Shown: one piece after another, positions 7,746 through 15,382 of the stretch
Layout: each line of letters starts with the position of its first letter
How positions within the stretch are numbered: position 1 is the stretch's first letter
NCBI GenBank assembly: GCA_018240245.1
Contig: JAFEGD010000199.1
Coordinates: 1-37,383 of the forward strand
DNA length: 37,383 nucleotides
Source of the DNA: Spirochaetota bacterium
GTDB lineage: Bacteria; Spirochaetota; Leptospiria; Turneriellales; Turneriellaceae
Direction of reading: 5' to 3'
Program-made: the position numbers and the translations under genes
The notes under the pieces: model-generated
The model's input: the letters and a program-made list of their open reading frames with translations, nothing else
The model's database searches: none
What the model was told of the DNA's origin: nothing

Positions 7746-9131
7746 ATGAGCAAAATTAACATTCTCTCTACCGCAGAGCGTAGAAAAAAATTTTTCGGAC
7801 TCATCGCTTGCATCGCCGTTTTCACCGCCGCGACCGCAGGCCAGATCGAATCGAACCAACGTAAAGAAATCTCCGAAGAAGGGTTAACCGAACTTTTCAA
7901 CGCTGCGCTCTTTCACGTGCGCAACGACTACGTCGACGAGGCTTCGCGACAGACGCTCATTTTCGGAGCGATTCGCGGCATGTTGTCGTCGCTCGACGAC
8001 GCGCATACGCGCTTCATGACGTCCGAAGAGACGAACGAACTGCAGACCGAGATGCGCGGTAACTTCGGCGGTTTGGGTATTGAAATCTCGCAGCGCGATA
8101 ATGTGCTGACGGTGGTGTCGCCGATCGACGATACGCCGGCGATGCGCGCGGGAATCAAACCCGGCGATAAGATTATCGAAATCGATAAAAAATCGACGCG
8201 CGATTTGTCGCTCACCGATGCGGTGAAGCAGCTGCGCGGCAAGCCGGGCACCTCGGTCAATATCAGCGTGGCACGCGAAGGCGAAGACGAGATACTCTAT
8301 TTCGACCTTGTGCGCGAGGTTATCAAGATACAGGTCGTGACGTCGCAATTTTTAGAAAAAGAAAAAATCGGCTACGTGCGCCTCAAGCAGTTCAACCAAA
8401 CCGCAACCGACGATCTGGCGAAAGCGATCGGCGAATTTAAGAAGAAAAAAATGCGCGGTCTTATTCTCGATCTCCGCTGGAACCCCGGCGGGCTGCTCGA
8501 CGCGGCGCATCGCATCGGTAATTTCTTCATCAAATCGGGCGTTATCGTATCGACACGCGGGCGCAAGAAAGAACTCGACCGTGTCTTTAACGCCGACCCT
8601 TCGGCGGCGATTGCGGCCGACATACCGTTAGTCGTTTTAGCCAATGAAGGTTCTGCATCCGCCAGCGAGATTGTCACGGGTGCGATCAAAGACCACAAGC
8701 GCGGCAAGTTTATCGGCGTGAAAACGTTTGGCAAGGGGTCGGTTCAGAACGTGATTAGCCTTATGTACGGTACATCGATGGCGTTGACGATTCAAAAGTA
8801 TTATACGCCATCGGGAGTTTCGATTCACAAGAAAGGTATCGAACCCGACATCAAGGTACCCGCACTCGATTTCACCAAGGACGATCGGCGCCACTACCGT
8901 GAAATTCGCGAACGCAAACTCATTCAAGAATATGTGAAGACACACCCCGATTACAGCGTCGAAGCCGCGAAGAAGATGCAAAAAACATTCGCTGATCGCG
9001 GCTTGGCGCTCTCCGATTATGCGGCGAAGCGTGCGCTGAAAGACGAAATCACCAAGAACGAGACGCGCCCGCTCTTAGATCGCGAATTTGATGTGCAGCT
9101 TTTGCGTGCCATTAAAGAGTTGTCGAAGTAA
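7746..9131 (+). CDS. C-terminal processing protease (S41 family, CtpA-like)
   Basis: 461 residues. It has an N-terminal signal/anchor (about 15-32), helical region, PDZ domain (about 105-185, with GGLGIEISQRDNVLTVVSPIDDTPAMRAGIKPGDKI) and S41 catalytic domain. The Ser/Lys dyad is visible: S305 in EGSASASEIV and K330 in KTFGKGSVQ, spaced 25 residues as in known family members. LILDLRWNPGGLL is the usual substrate-strand motif. Such enzymes cut periplasmic proteins near their C-termini. The gene is divergent from lolA across 106 nt and is followed by a candidate promoter for the STAS operon, so it is probably monocistronic. Confidence 0.93.
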   Translation: MSKINILSTAERRKKFFGLIACIAVFTAATAGQIESNQRKEISEEGLTELFNAALFHVRNDYVDEASRQTLIFGAIRGMLSSLDDAHTRFMTSEETNELQTEMRGNFGGLGIEISQRDNVLTVVSPIDDTPAMRAGIKPGDKIIEIDKKSTRDLSLTDAVKQLRGKPGTSVNISVAREGEDEILYFDLVREVIKIQVVTSQFLEKEKIGYVRLKQFNQTATDDLAKAIGEFKKKKMRGLILDLRWNPGGLLDAAHRIGNFFIKSGVIVSTRGRKKELDRVFNADPSAAIAADIPLVVLANEGSASASEIVTGAIKDHKRGKFIGVKTFGKGSVQNVISLMYGTSMALTIQKYYTPSGVSIHKKGIEPDIKVPALDFTKDDRRHYREIRERKLIQEYVKTHPDYSVEAAKKMQKTFADRGLALSDYAAKRALKDEITKNETRPLLDREFDVQLLRAIKELSK

Positions 9132-9165
9132 AGAGAGAATGTTTGTAGACAGTGAAATCCTTTTT

Positions 9166-9194
9166 TTGATTGACGATAAAGATAGCGTTACGAT
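9166..9194 (+). promoter_or_regulatory. Candidate sigma70-type promoter for the STAS-LysM operon
   Basis: TTGATT (9166-9171) and TACGAT (9189-9194) are separated by exactly 17 nt, each matching 4 of 6 consensus bases, and end 33 nt before the STAS start codon. They lie in the only gap between the protease gene and the STAS gene. A GGAG Shine-Dalgarno follows at about 9215-9218. Seen by eye only. Confidence 0.4.
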
Positions 9195-9227
9195 TGCGCT
9201 AACTATAAACGAACCGGAGTACAGATT

Positions 9228-9563
9228 ATGGAAATCAGCCAGAGAGAAAAAGACGCGATAACAATCCTCGACATTCAGGGAGAGATTGACCTTTACAACG
9301 CGCCAGAGATCAAAGACATCATTCAAAAGCTCATCGAAGCACAGAAGTACAATGTAATTATCAATCTTGAAAAAGTATCGTATATCGATTCGTCGGGCAT
9401 CGGCGCGTTGATTTCAAGTCTGTCGAACTTGAAAAAATACCAAGGCGGATTAAAAATTATTAACGTCTATGCATCCGTCAAAAAAGTCTTTGAACTAACG
9501 AAATTGACCAGCTTTTTCGAGATTTACGAATCAGAGGCTGAAGCGTTAGCAAAATTTAAGTAG
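9228..9563 (+). CDS. STAS-domain anti-sigma factor antagonist
   Basis: 111 residues, a single STAS domain (SpoIIAA/RsbV type). It opens with ITILDIQGEIDLYNAPEIKDII and carries YIDSSGIGALISSL (residues 52-65). In the family the Ser after the Asp (here Ser55) is phosphorylated by an anti-sigma kinase and dephosphorylated by a PP2C phosphatase, which switches binding partners. A phosphatase of that type is encoded at 33475, but no anti-sigma kinase gene is visible in the window, so pairing the two is only a guess. A good GGAG site precedes the ATG. The LysM lipoprotein gene follows 8 nt downstream, suggesting co-transcription. Confidence 0.93.
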   Translation: MEISQREKDAITILDIQGEIDLYNAPEIKDIIQKLIEAQKYNVIINLEKVSYIDSSGIGALISSLSNLKKYQGGLKIINVYASVKKVFELTKLTSFFEIYESEAEALAKFK

Positions 9564-9571
9564 GATTACCC

Positions 9572-10921
9572 ATGAAAAATAACACATATCTCAAACGGTT
9601 GACAATTGGCTTTATCGCGGCGGCCTTTGTCTTTGTCGGTTGCGGCGACCCCATCCCCATGGAAGAAATGGGCAAGGCAAAAGTTGCCATTGCGCGGGCC
9701 GAATCGGTCAAAAGCGCGAAATACTCACCGCAAAATTTTGATGCGGCACAGAAAGCTCTTCTTGCCTCGCACGATTTTGTCGAAAACGGCAAGATGAGCG
9801 ACGCAAAAGATAAGGCGATTGAGGCACAGAAGCAGGCAGACGCGGCATACGACGAATCGGCTCCGAAGCTCGCAAAAGATACGCGCGGCGAGGCCGAGCT
9901 TGCTATTCGCAAAGCTGAAGAAATGAACGCCGAGCAGTTTGCCGCCGACGATTTAGGGGCTTCCAAGGCGAGTTTGGTTCAGGGCGATAAATACTACGAA
10001 GCGAAAGACTATTTGAGTGCAACGCATCTTTTTGAAGAATCGCGCGAAAAGGCAAACCGTGCTGCGACAACATCAGAGGCGCAGGTAGAAGTGATGAAAC
10101 GCGAATTGCAAGATGTCGACGATACGATTGCAACCGCCGAACGCGCGGGCGCAGCAGAAAACGCTCCCGATACTTTGAAACGCGCAAAAACTGACTCTGC
10201 TAACACGCACGGCGACCTCGATAACAATAAGCTTAAATCGGCATACCAGAATCTACAATTAGCCAAAGCATCGTCTAAAGAAGCATTGGCAATTTCTCAA
10301 AAAGAAACAGCGCGCTTGAAGCTCGCGCAAGCCGAGCAAGACGTTGCGACAGCCGAAGCGCGTCTCAACGATCTAAAAGCGCGTGCGGCAGACCCTGCAA
10401 CGGCGAAGGCGTTAGAGAACTCAGAAGAAATGCAGCAGTCGCTCAAGACAGCCGACGATAATCTGACCGCATCGAAAGAAGCGTTGAACGCAGCGCGCGA
10501 GGCTGATAAAAATCAAGCATATACTGAAGTGGCGACGCAATCAGACGAAGCGAGCCGGCTCGCCAAAATCTTGAACGATTCACTGCCTGAAACCGAAGTG
10601 CTGATGGGCCAAGCCCGCGACAAGTCGGGCGAAGAGACAGGGGCCAACGGCACCGACAGCGAAGAAAATGTGAATTCAACCGACGACGACAATTCACTCA
10701 AGAGCGGTTGGAAAACCTACAAAGTTCGGTATATTCCCGAAAATCGCGATTGCTTATGGAAAATTGCCGGTTATAAAAAGATTTATAATAACGCACGCCT
10801 GTGGCCAAAAATTTACCGCGCGAATAAGAATAAAATTAAGAACCCTGACTTGATCTATCCAGGTCAAGTTTTCAAGATTCCACCCAAAAAATCTAAAGGA
10901 GAAAAAGCGAAGGCTGAATAA
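9572..10921 (+). CDS. Lipoprotein with long helical region and C-terminal LysM domain
   Basis: 449 residues. The signal peptide ends in FVFVGC with lipidated Cys24 expected. Residues ~30-345 are Ala/Lys/Glu-rich helices with repeated patterns such as AKVAIARAES, AEEMNAEQFAADDL and AEQDVATAEARL, like the DUF4398 helical hairpins of spirochaete and proteobacterial envelope proteins. An acidic linker (about 346-378) leads to a LysM-like end (about 383-438): YKVRYIPENRDCLWKIAGY, then ARLWPKIYRANKNKIKNPD and LIYPGQVFKIP. LysM binds peptidoglycan, so the protein probably bridges membrane and wall. It is the second gene of the STAS operon and closes with an intrinsic terminator at 10928-10960. Confidence 0.88.
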   Translation: MKNNTYLKRLTIGFIAAAFVFVGCGDPIPMEEMGKAKVAIARAESVKSAKYSPQNFDAAQKALLASHDFVENGKMSDAKDKAIEAQKQADAAYDESAPKLAKDTRGEAELAIRKAEEMNAEQFAADDLGASKASLVQGDKYYEAKDYLSATHLFEESREKANRAATTSEAQVEVMKRELQDVDDTIATAERAGAAENAPDTLKRAKTDSANTHGDLDNNKLKSAYQNLQLAKASSKEALAISQKETARLKLAQAEQDVATAEARLNDLKARAADPATAKALENSEEMQQSLKTADDNLTASKEALNAAREADKNQAYTEVATQSDEASRLAKILNDSLPETEVLMGQARDKSGEETGANGTDSEENVNSTDDDNSLKSGWKTYKVRYIPENRDCLWKIAGYKKIYNNARLWPKIYRANKNKIKNPDLIYPGQVFKIPPKKSKGEKAKAE

Positions 10922-10927
10922 AAAACG

Positions 10928-10960
10928 AAGGCTTGGCGACATGTGTCGCTAAGCCTTTTT
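10928..10960 (+). terminator. Intrinsic terminator of the STAS-LysM operon
   Basis: Arms AAGGCTTGGCGACA (10928-10941) and TGTCGCTAAGCCTT (10944-10957) pair over 14 bp with one G-U wobble, and the T-run continues to 10960. It starts 7 nt after the LysM gene stop. This is the clearest intrinsic terminator in the window. Confidence 0.9.
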
Positions 10961-11141
10961 GGTCAATGGGGCGTGCTATATTCAAGTACGCATTGAAGAG
11001 CCGCGAAGGTATTTTACGCAATCTGCGTAACTTTTAAAACCGCAAATAATTAGTTTTTAATCATAAAATTCAATTTCGACGAGAGTGAACTTAAGAAAAC
11101 GATCTGAAGATCGATAAAAGGAAATACGACAAAGAGGAAAA
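10961..11141 (+). promoter_or_regulatory. Rho leader region with two small hairpins
   Basis: 181 nt of non-coding, A/T-rich DNA between the terminator and rho. It contains TTACGCA-ATC-TGCGTAA (11014-11030) followed by CTTTTAAAA, and CGATCT-GA-AGATCG (11100-11113) shortly before the Shine-Dalgarno AGAGG. Long leaders upstream of rho are known to serve autogenous termination in other bacteria. Whether this one does is inference. I could not settle on a promoter. Confidence 0.4.
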
Positions 11142-12653
11142 ATGGCCCGTAAAAAAAGTCCCGAAGAAGAAGGCATCATGGACACAGAAGCGTCGCCTGA
11201 ATCAGGCGAGCGTACAAAAGTGAAATTAAAACCACGCCGCGACATAGCTGATAACGATGAGGCTGTGCGCCCAGAATCGTCAGCAACGACCCATACTCAT
11301 AGCGAAGTGACGGCGCGTCCTGCTGTACGCCCGGGGGTATCTGTTGCCAGCACTAGCGGCCCCAACGGCAGCACGAGTGCGCCCTTAGGTAGCGGCAAGA
11401 AGATGGAAATTAGCGAATTCAAGAATAAGTCGATGAACGAACTTGTCGAACTCGCCTTATCGTTAGGTGTCGAAAATCCTGCGGATCTCAAAAAGCCTGC
11501 GTTGATTTTTTCGATTTTGCAAAAGCAATCGGATAACTCGGGACAGGTTTTTGCCGAGGGGGTTCTGGAAATCATGCCCGACGGCTATGGCTTCTTACGT
11601 TCGGCAAGCTATAATTATCTTGCGGGTCCCGACGATATCTATTTGTCGCCGGCGCAGATTCGCATGTTTGCTTTAAGAAAAGGCGACACCGTCTACGGCC
11701 AAATTCGCATGCCGCGCGACAACGAGCGGTTCTTTGCGATTATGAAAGTCGATACGATTAACGGCGTACCGGCAGGCGAGGCGATGCGCCGTGTTCACTT
11801 CGATAATCTCACGCCGCTCTATCCGCAAGAGCATATCAAATTAGAAACCACCGCCGAGAAACTTTCGATGCGTGTGGTCGATTTGGTATCGCCGATCGGT
11901 AAAGGCCAACGTGGTCTCATTGTCGCTCCGCCGCGCACCGGTAAGACGATGCTCATGCAAGATATCGCAAATGCAATTACTGTAAATCACCCCGAGGTGA
12001 CGCTGATGGTGCTGCTCATCGACGAGCGCCCCGAAGAGGTGACCGACATGGCGCGTAGCGTGCGCGGCGAAGTTGTCGCATCGACATTCGACGAACCCGC
12101 AAACCGCCACGTGCAGGTCGCTGAGATGGTGATCGAAAAAGCGAAGCGCCTTGTCGAACACAAGCGCGACGTGGTAATTTTACTCGACTCGATTACGCGC
12201 TTGGCGCGCGCGTACAACCAGGTAATCCCGTCTTCGGGTAAGGTGCTATCGGGCGGCGTCGATTCGAACGCTCTGCATAAGCCAAAACGATTTTTCGGCG
12301 CGGCGCGTAACATCGAAGAGGGCGGCAGTCTGACGATTATCGCCACGGCGCTCATCGATACCGGCAGCAAAATGGACGAAGTTATCTTTGAAGAATTCAA
12401 AGGTACCGGCAACATGGAGCTTCACCTCGACCGCAAGCTCGTCGAGAAGCGCACCTTCCCGGCGATCGATATGAACCGTTCGGGCACGCGCCGTGAAGAG
12501 CTGCTACTCGAAAAAGAAGACTTAAATCGTATCTGGATTTTACGCAAAGTATTCGCTCCGCTTACGACAGTCGAAAGTATGGAGCTGTTACTCGAAAAGA
12601 TGCGCGGTACAAAAAATAACAAAGCCTTTCTCGATAGTATGAAATCAGGCTAG
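11142..12653 (+). CDS. rho: Transcription termination factor Rho
   Basis: 503 residues against about 419 in E. coli. The excess is an N-terminal low-complexity extension (about 1-88, rich in Ser/Thr/Pro/Lys/Glu). Then come the Rho-N helical domain (about 89-130, [20 protein letters not shown]), an RNA-binding cold-shock-like domain ([16 protein letters not shown]), Walker A at about 262-269 (APPRTGKT), Walker B ending in D349 (VVILLD), and the Q/R loop region around [22 protein letters not shown]. Rho is an RNA-translocating hexameric ATPase that terminates untranslated transcripts. The AAAGAGG site supports the ATG at 11142. A lipoprotein gene begins 5 nt downstream. Confidence 0.97.
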   Translation: MARKKSPEEEGIMDTEASPESGERTKVKLKPRRDIADNDEAVRPESSATTHTHSEVTARPAVRPGVSVASTSGPNGSTSAPLGSGKKMEISEFKNKSMNELVELALSLGVENPADLKKPALIFSILQKQSDNSGQVFAEGVLEIMPDGYGFLRSASYNYLAGPDDIYLSPAQIRMFALRKGDTVYGQIRMPRDNERFFAIMKVDTINGVPAGEAMRRVHFDNLTPLYPQEHIKLETTAEKLSMRVVDLVSPIGKGQRGLIVAPPRTGKTMLMQDIANAITVNHPEVTLMVLLIDERPEEVTDMARSVRGEVVASTFDEPANRHVQVAEMVIEKAKRLVEHKRDVVILLDSITRLARAYNQVIPSSGKVLSGGVDSNALHKPKRFFGAARNIEEGGSLTIIATALIDTGSKMDEVIFEEFKGTGNMELHLDRKLVEKRTFPAIDMNRSGTRREELLLEKEDLNRIWILRKVFAPLTTVESMELLLEKMRGTKNNKAFLDSMKSG

Positions 12654-12658
12654 CGCAA

Positions 12659-13126
12659 TTGCTTTTTCGGACGAACGCGACGTTTGCTTTGTCTGCTCTT
12701 GTAATGCTCGCCGCTCTCTGTGCGTGCGCTCCGGCGCGCGATACGGTTCTCAAAGATGTCGAGCGTAACTATACGGCGACCGGCTTTCTCGATACCGAGA
12801 CCTTTCAAGTGCGTTGTACCTTAGACGGAGAAAAAATGCTCACCGATTCGTGCGCGACCAAGCTTATCGAAGAACTCGTTCTTTACAAAGAGCGTTTCGA
12901 TCGCGACGCTTTTGCAAAACGGATGCATCCCGATTTTCGTGGCTTTCTGAAGCCAGAAGAAGCAACCGATGCGATGCGCGCAGCATGGCGGATTACATAT
13001 CGCCGATTGGCAAGCGATCGAACGCGAATAGTCTTCGAGGCGCGTAAAGGAGACATAATCGAAGCCGTATATCGCTTACGCGCACAAAATCTTATTTATC
13101 GCGTGCAGCGCGCAGAAGAAAATTGA
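12659..13126 (+). CDS. Small putative lipoprotein of unknown function
   Basis: 155 residues from a TTG start 5 nt after the rho stop. The N-terminus (TFALSALVMLAALCAC) is a signal peptide with Cys21 or Cys23 as candidate lipidated residue; the lipobox LCAC is imperfect. The mature part is a mixed, charged domain (FDRDAFAKRMHPDFRGFLKPEEA, then a basic C-terminus) that I cannot assign to a family. No Shine-Dalgarno is obvious, so translation probably depends on rho. The GerMN gene follows after 54 nt on the same strand. Confidence 0.65.
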   Translation: MLFRTNATFALSALVMLAALCACAPARDTVLKDVERNYTATGFLDTETFQVRCTLDGEKMLTDSCATKLIEELVLYKERFDRDAFAKRMHPDFRGFLKPEEATDAMRAAWRITYRRLASDRTRIVFEARKGDIIEAVYRLRAQNLIYRVQRAEEN

Positions 13127-13180
13127 ACTTAGCGCGCTGCAATATTCAAATTCGACCCCCGTGCATGCCGATATTCAATT

Positions 13181-14005
13181 GTGGCCCGCGCAGGCGCAAA
13201 AAGCAATAAAACCGACTCGGGGCAAAATCTCGTGACGATTCTTTTTGTCGTCGGCCTCATCGGCTGGGGCTTTTTTGCAATCGAGCGTCTTACCGAGAGT
13301 AAAGATACTGCAAGGCCGCAGCGCATTCAAGGCCGCGCGTTGGGGCAAGAAGCCGGTTGGAAAAAATCGGCGCGCGATTGGCTAAATAAGAAACTGGCGA
13401 TTTCGTCCGAACCTTTACAGCGAGCCGACAATCGCATTTCGCGCAATGTTCCACAAGAAGATATACCGTTAAGGCCCGACCCGAAAGGTTTTCACCCCGA
13501 AGAAGAGCTACAGGTCGATCAAAGTTTACCGACGAGTCTTACCGCCGACGCCGACGATGAACTTGCCGCGTCTGGCGAAGCGAAAGAGTCGGCGTTTCTT
13601 CTTTATAGATTGAACAAGCGAGGCTTGCCAGTCTTGACGCGCGTTCGGCGGCAAGGCATGGCTGCGCACGATCTTAAAGCGTTAACGCGGCAATTAATTA
13701 AGGGACCTTCGAGCACCGAGCAGGAGCGTGACTTTATCGATTCCTTTATCCGTAAGCCGCGCGTCTTGGGCGCAGGCAAAGTTGGCGCATGTACGTACGT
13801 CAATTTCGATCGTAATTTTGGTGCGGGAGTGAGCTACCAAACGTTGCGCTATCAGATTCAGCAACTCTTTCGTAACCTCGAACTCTGGAGCGGTACATCG
13901 TGTTTGGAATTGCGCATCGACGGAAAATATAATGCGCATTTAGGCAGCGACGGTTTACACCTACCGCGCAAAATCGACGCAGCTTGGCTCAAAGAAAACC
14001 TGTAA
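13181..14005 (+). CDS. Membrane-anchored GerMN-domain protein
   Basis: 274 residues from a GTG start; no in-frame ATG lies upstream. An N-terminal membrane segment (about 18-34, NLVTILFVVGLIGWGFF) is followed by a variable linker (35-135) and a GerMN domain (about 138-270). Characteristic pieces are ALTRQLIKGPSSTEQ, VGACTYVNFDRNFG and YQTLRYQIQQLFRNLELWSG. GerMN domains occur in GerM of spore formers but also in many non-sporulating bacteria, where the role is unclear and probably envelope related. It lies downstream of rho and is convergent with pdhA; a palindromic repeat sits between the two stops. Confidence 0.82.
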   Translation: MARAGAKSNKTDSGQNLVTILFVVGLIGWGFFAIERLTESKDTARPQRIQGRALGQEAGWKKSARDWLNKKLAISSEPLQRADNRISRNVPQEDIPLRPDPKGFHPEEELQVDQSLPTSLTADADDELAASGEAKESAFLLYRLNKRGLPVLTRVRRQGMAAHDLKALTRQLIKGPSSTEQERDFIDSFIRKPRVLGAGKVGACTYVNFDRNFGAGVSYQTLRYQIQQLFRNLELWSGTSCLELRIDGKYNAHLGSDGLHLPRKIDAAWLKENL

Positions 14006-14011
14006 TAGGGT

Positions 14012-14039
14012 GTAGAGACGCGATAAATCGCGTCTCCAC
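14012..14039. repeat. 28-nt palindrome, copy 1 of the GTAGAGACGC family
   Basis: Arms 14012-14024 and 14027-14039 pair over 13 bp with one A/C mismatch (14014/14037) around AA. Its ends GTAGAGACGC and GCGTCTCCAC match those of the elements at 19653-19680 and 19733-19786, and its length equals that of the 19653 copy. It lies between the convergent stops of the GerMN gene and pdhA, where it could also act as a two-way transcription barrier, although no T-run follows. Confidence 0.85.
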
Positions 14040-14054
14040 GATGATTGCAGTAAA

Positions 14055-15011
14055 TTAAGAAAATACCATCGCACGCATCGCGTCGTAGCTCAGCTCTTTT
14101 GCATTTTCGGCGAATACGACGGCGTCGGCAATTTCGGCATCAATTTTTGCATCGAGCGCCGTAAGTTGTTCCGTAGTAAATCCCAATGCGGCAAGCTTCG
14201 CACGAGTCGTGTCGAGCGGGTCTTTGTCTTTCATTTCTTCGAGTTCGCCGGGTGGCCGATATTTTGCCGGGTCAGACATCGAGTGCCCGCGAAAGCGATA
14301 CGTTATCATTTCAATCAACGTTGGCCCTTGCCCGGATCGCGCCCGCACGACGGCTTCTTTGACAGTTTTGTGAACGACTTCTACTTCGAGCGCGTCGATA
14401 CGCGCCGACGCCATGTTGAACGCCTTTGCCTTTAACGTCAAATCGCGTGTCGGCTGCGAGCGGTAGAGGGGAGTTCCCATGGCATAGAGATTATTCTCGA
14501 TTATGAACACAACGGGCAGATTCCATAATGCGGCATAGGTCAAACCTTCAAAAAATCCGCCGATATTGGTGCCGCCTTCGCCGATAAAGCAAAGCGTCAC
14601 GCCATAATCGCCGCGATATTTCGATGCAAACGCAAGACCGCTCGCGACGGCGACATGTCCGCCGACAATGCCGTGTCCGCCCATGAAATTATGCTCGCGC
14701 GAAAAAAGATGCATCGAGCCGCCTAGACCCTTCGAACAACCGCTTTCTTTGCCGAAAAGTTCGGCCATCACCGAACGTGCGCTCAACCCGCGTGCGAGCG
14801 CATGCCCGTGCTCGCGGTATGTCGCGATGACGTGGTCTTGCGCTTCGAGATTTTCGATCGCACCGACGGCGACCGGCTCTTCGCCGATATAGAGATGACA
14901 GAAACCGCGAATTTTTCCCGTGGCATACGCTTTCGCGGCAGCTTCTTCAAAGCGGCGAATCAGCAACATTTTTTCAAACATTTGGAAAAGGCGTTCGGCA
15001 CGAGTGTCCAT
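14055..15011 (-). CDS. pdhA: Pyruvate dehydrogenase E1 component, alpha subunit
   Basis: 318 residues from the ATG at 15011, close to the family's usual size. The N-terminus FQMFEKMLLIRRFEEAAAKAYATGKI and GFCHLYIGEEPVAVG are E1-alpha hallmarks. The ThDP/Mg site runs from GEGGTNIGGFFEGLTYAALWNLP to VVFIIENN, with GEG instead of the common GDG. The loop TYRFRGHSMSDPAKYR is the conserved region phosphorylated in eukaryotic E1. It decarboxylates pyruvate with a beta subunit, but no pdhB or E2 gene is adjacent. The frame stays open to ATG 15095 and TTG 15101, giving up to 30 extra residues encoded by the repeat element at 15059-15293. I prefer 15011 because conservation begins there. Confidence 0.9.
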   Translation of the reverse strand: MDTRAERLFQMFEKMLLIRRFEEAAAKAYATGKIRGFCHLYIGEEPVAVGAIENLEAQDHVIATYREHGHALARGLSARSVMAELFGKESGCSKGLGGSMHLFSREHNFMGGHGIVGGHVAVASGLAFASKYRGDYGVTLCFIGEGGTNIGGFFEGLTYAALWNLPVVFIIENNLYAMGTPLYRSQPTRDLTLKAKAFNMASARIDALEVEVVHKTVKEAVVRARSGQGPTLIEMITYRFRGHSMSDPAKYRPPGELEEMKDKDPLDTTRAKLAALGFTTEQLTALDAKIDAEIADAVVFAENAKELSYDAMRAMVFS

Positions 15012-15058
15012 AAGCGACGGTGCGCTATTCTGCGTGTGCGTCAAGAAGAAGTGATACG

Positions 15059-15293
15059 CGCCTGTAGTGACTAGGCGGGAACTCGCGCAAGCCATATACA
15101 AAGGCGATTTTTTCCACGATAAGCACGTGCGGTGCTGGCATTATCAGCAAATCAGCGCGAATTCAGGCCGTCTTCGGCCTCTTGTCGAGCAAATCGGTAC
15201 GATTTGCGGGAGAATTTGCGCTGATTAGCACGGGCTTATCGTGGAAAAAATCGCTTCAGCGAGTTCCCGCCTAGTCACTGTAGTGACTAGGCG
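15059..15293. repeat. 235-nt nested inverted-repeat element (candidate structured RNA or palindromic mobile element)
   Basis: Concentric perfect arms: P1 15066-15086 with 15259-15279 (21 bp) and P2 15104-15124 with 15234-15254 (21 bp). Then P3 15126-15130/15228-15232 (5 bp), a side hairpin 15133-15137/15145-15149, and P5 15150-15163/15213-15226 (14 bp, one G-U on the plus strand). P5 encloses hairpins AGGCCG-TCTT-CGGCCT (15165-15180) and GCAAATCG-GTA-CGATTTGC (15189-15207). The right end is a 26-nt palindrome (15268-15293). The left end (15059-15077) is the same unit lacking 7 nt. The only notable asymmetry between P1 and P2 is 17 nt on the left against 4 nt on the right. The element fills most of the 371-nt gap between the pdhA ATG and the next gene. 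Confidence 0.9.
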
Positions 15294-15382
15294 CATCAAA
15301 AACTTATTGTCCAAACTATCGACAAATAAACTCTGTCGATTGAGGGCAGTAAAATGCCCAAAAAATAAATTGGAGAATGTAA
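15294..15382 (+). promoter_or_regulatory. Upstream region of the 15383 lipoprotein gene
   Basis: 89 nt between the inverted-repeat element and the ATG. It holds a possible promoter, TTATTG (15304-15309) with TAAACT 17 nt later, a weak hairpin GGGCA/TGCCC (15344-15348/15355-15359), and a good Shine-Dalgarno TGGAGAA about 8 nt before the ATG. The promoter is a visual guess. Confidence 0.3.

Noticed and set aside
15059..15293. Element as a known riboswitch or T-box
   Set aside because: I find no recognisable aptamer core or T-box sequence, and it lies between divergent genes with 89 nt before the next start. The class is left open.
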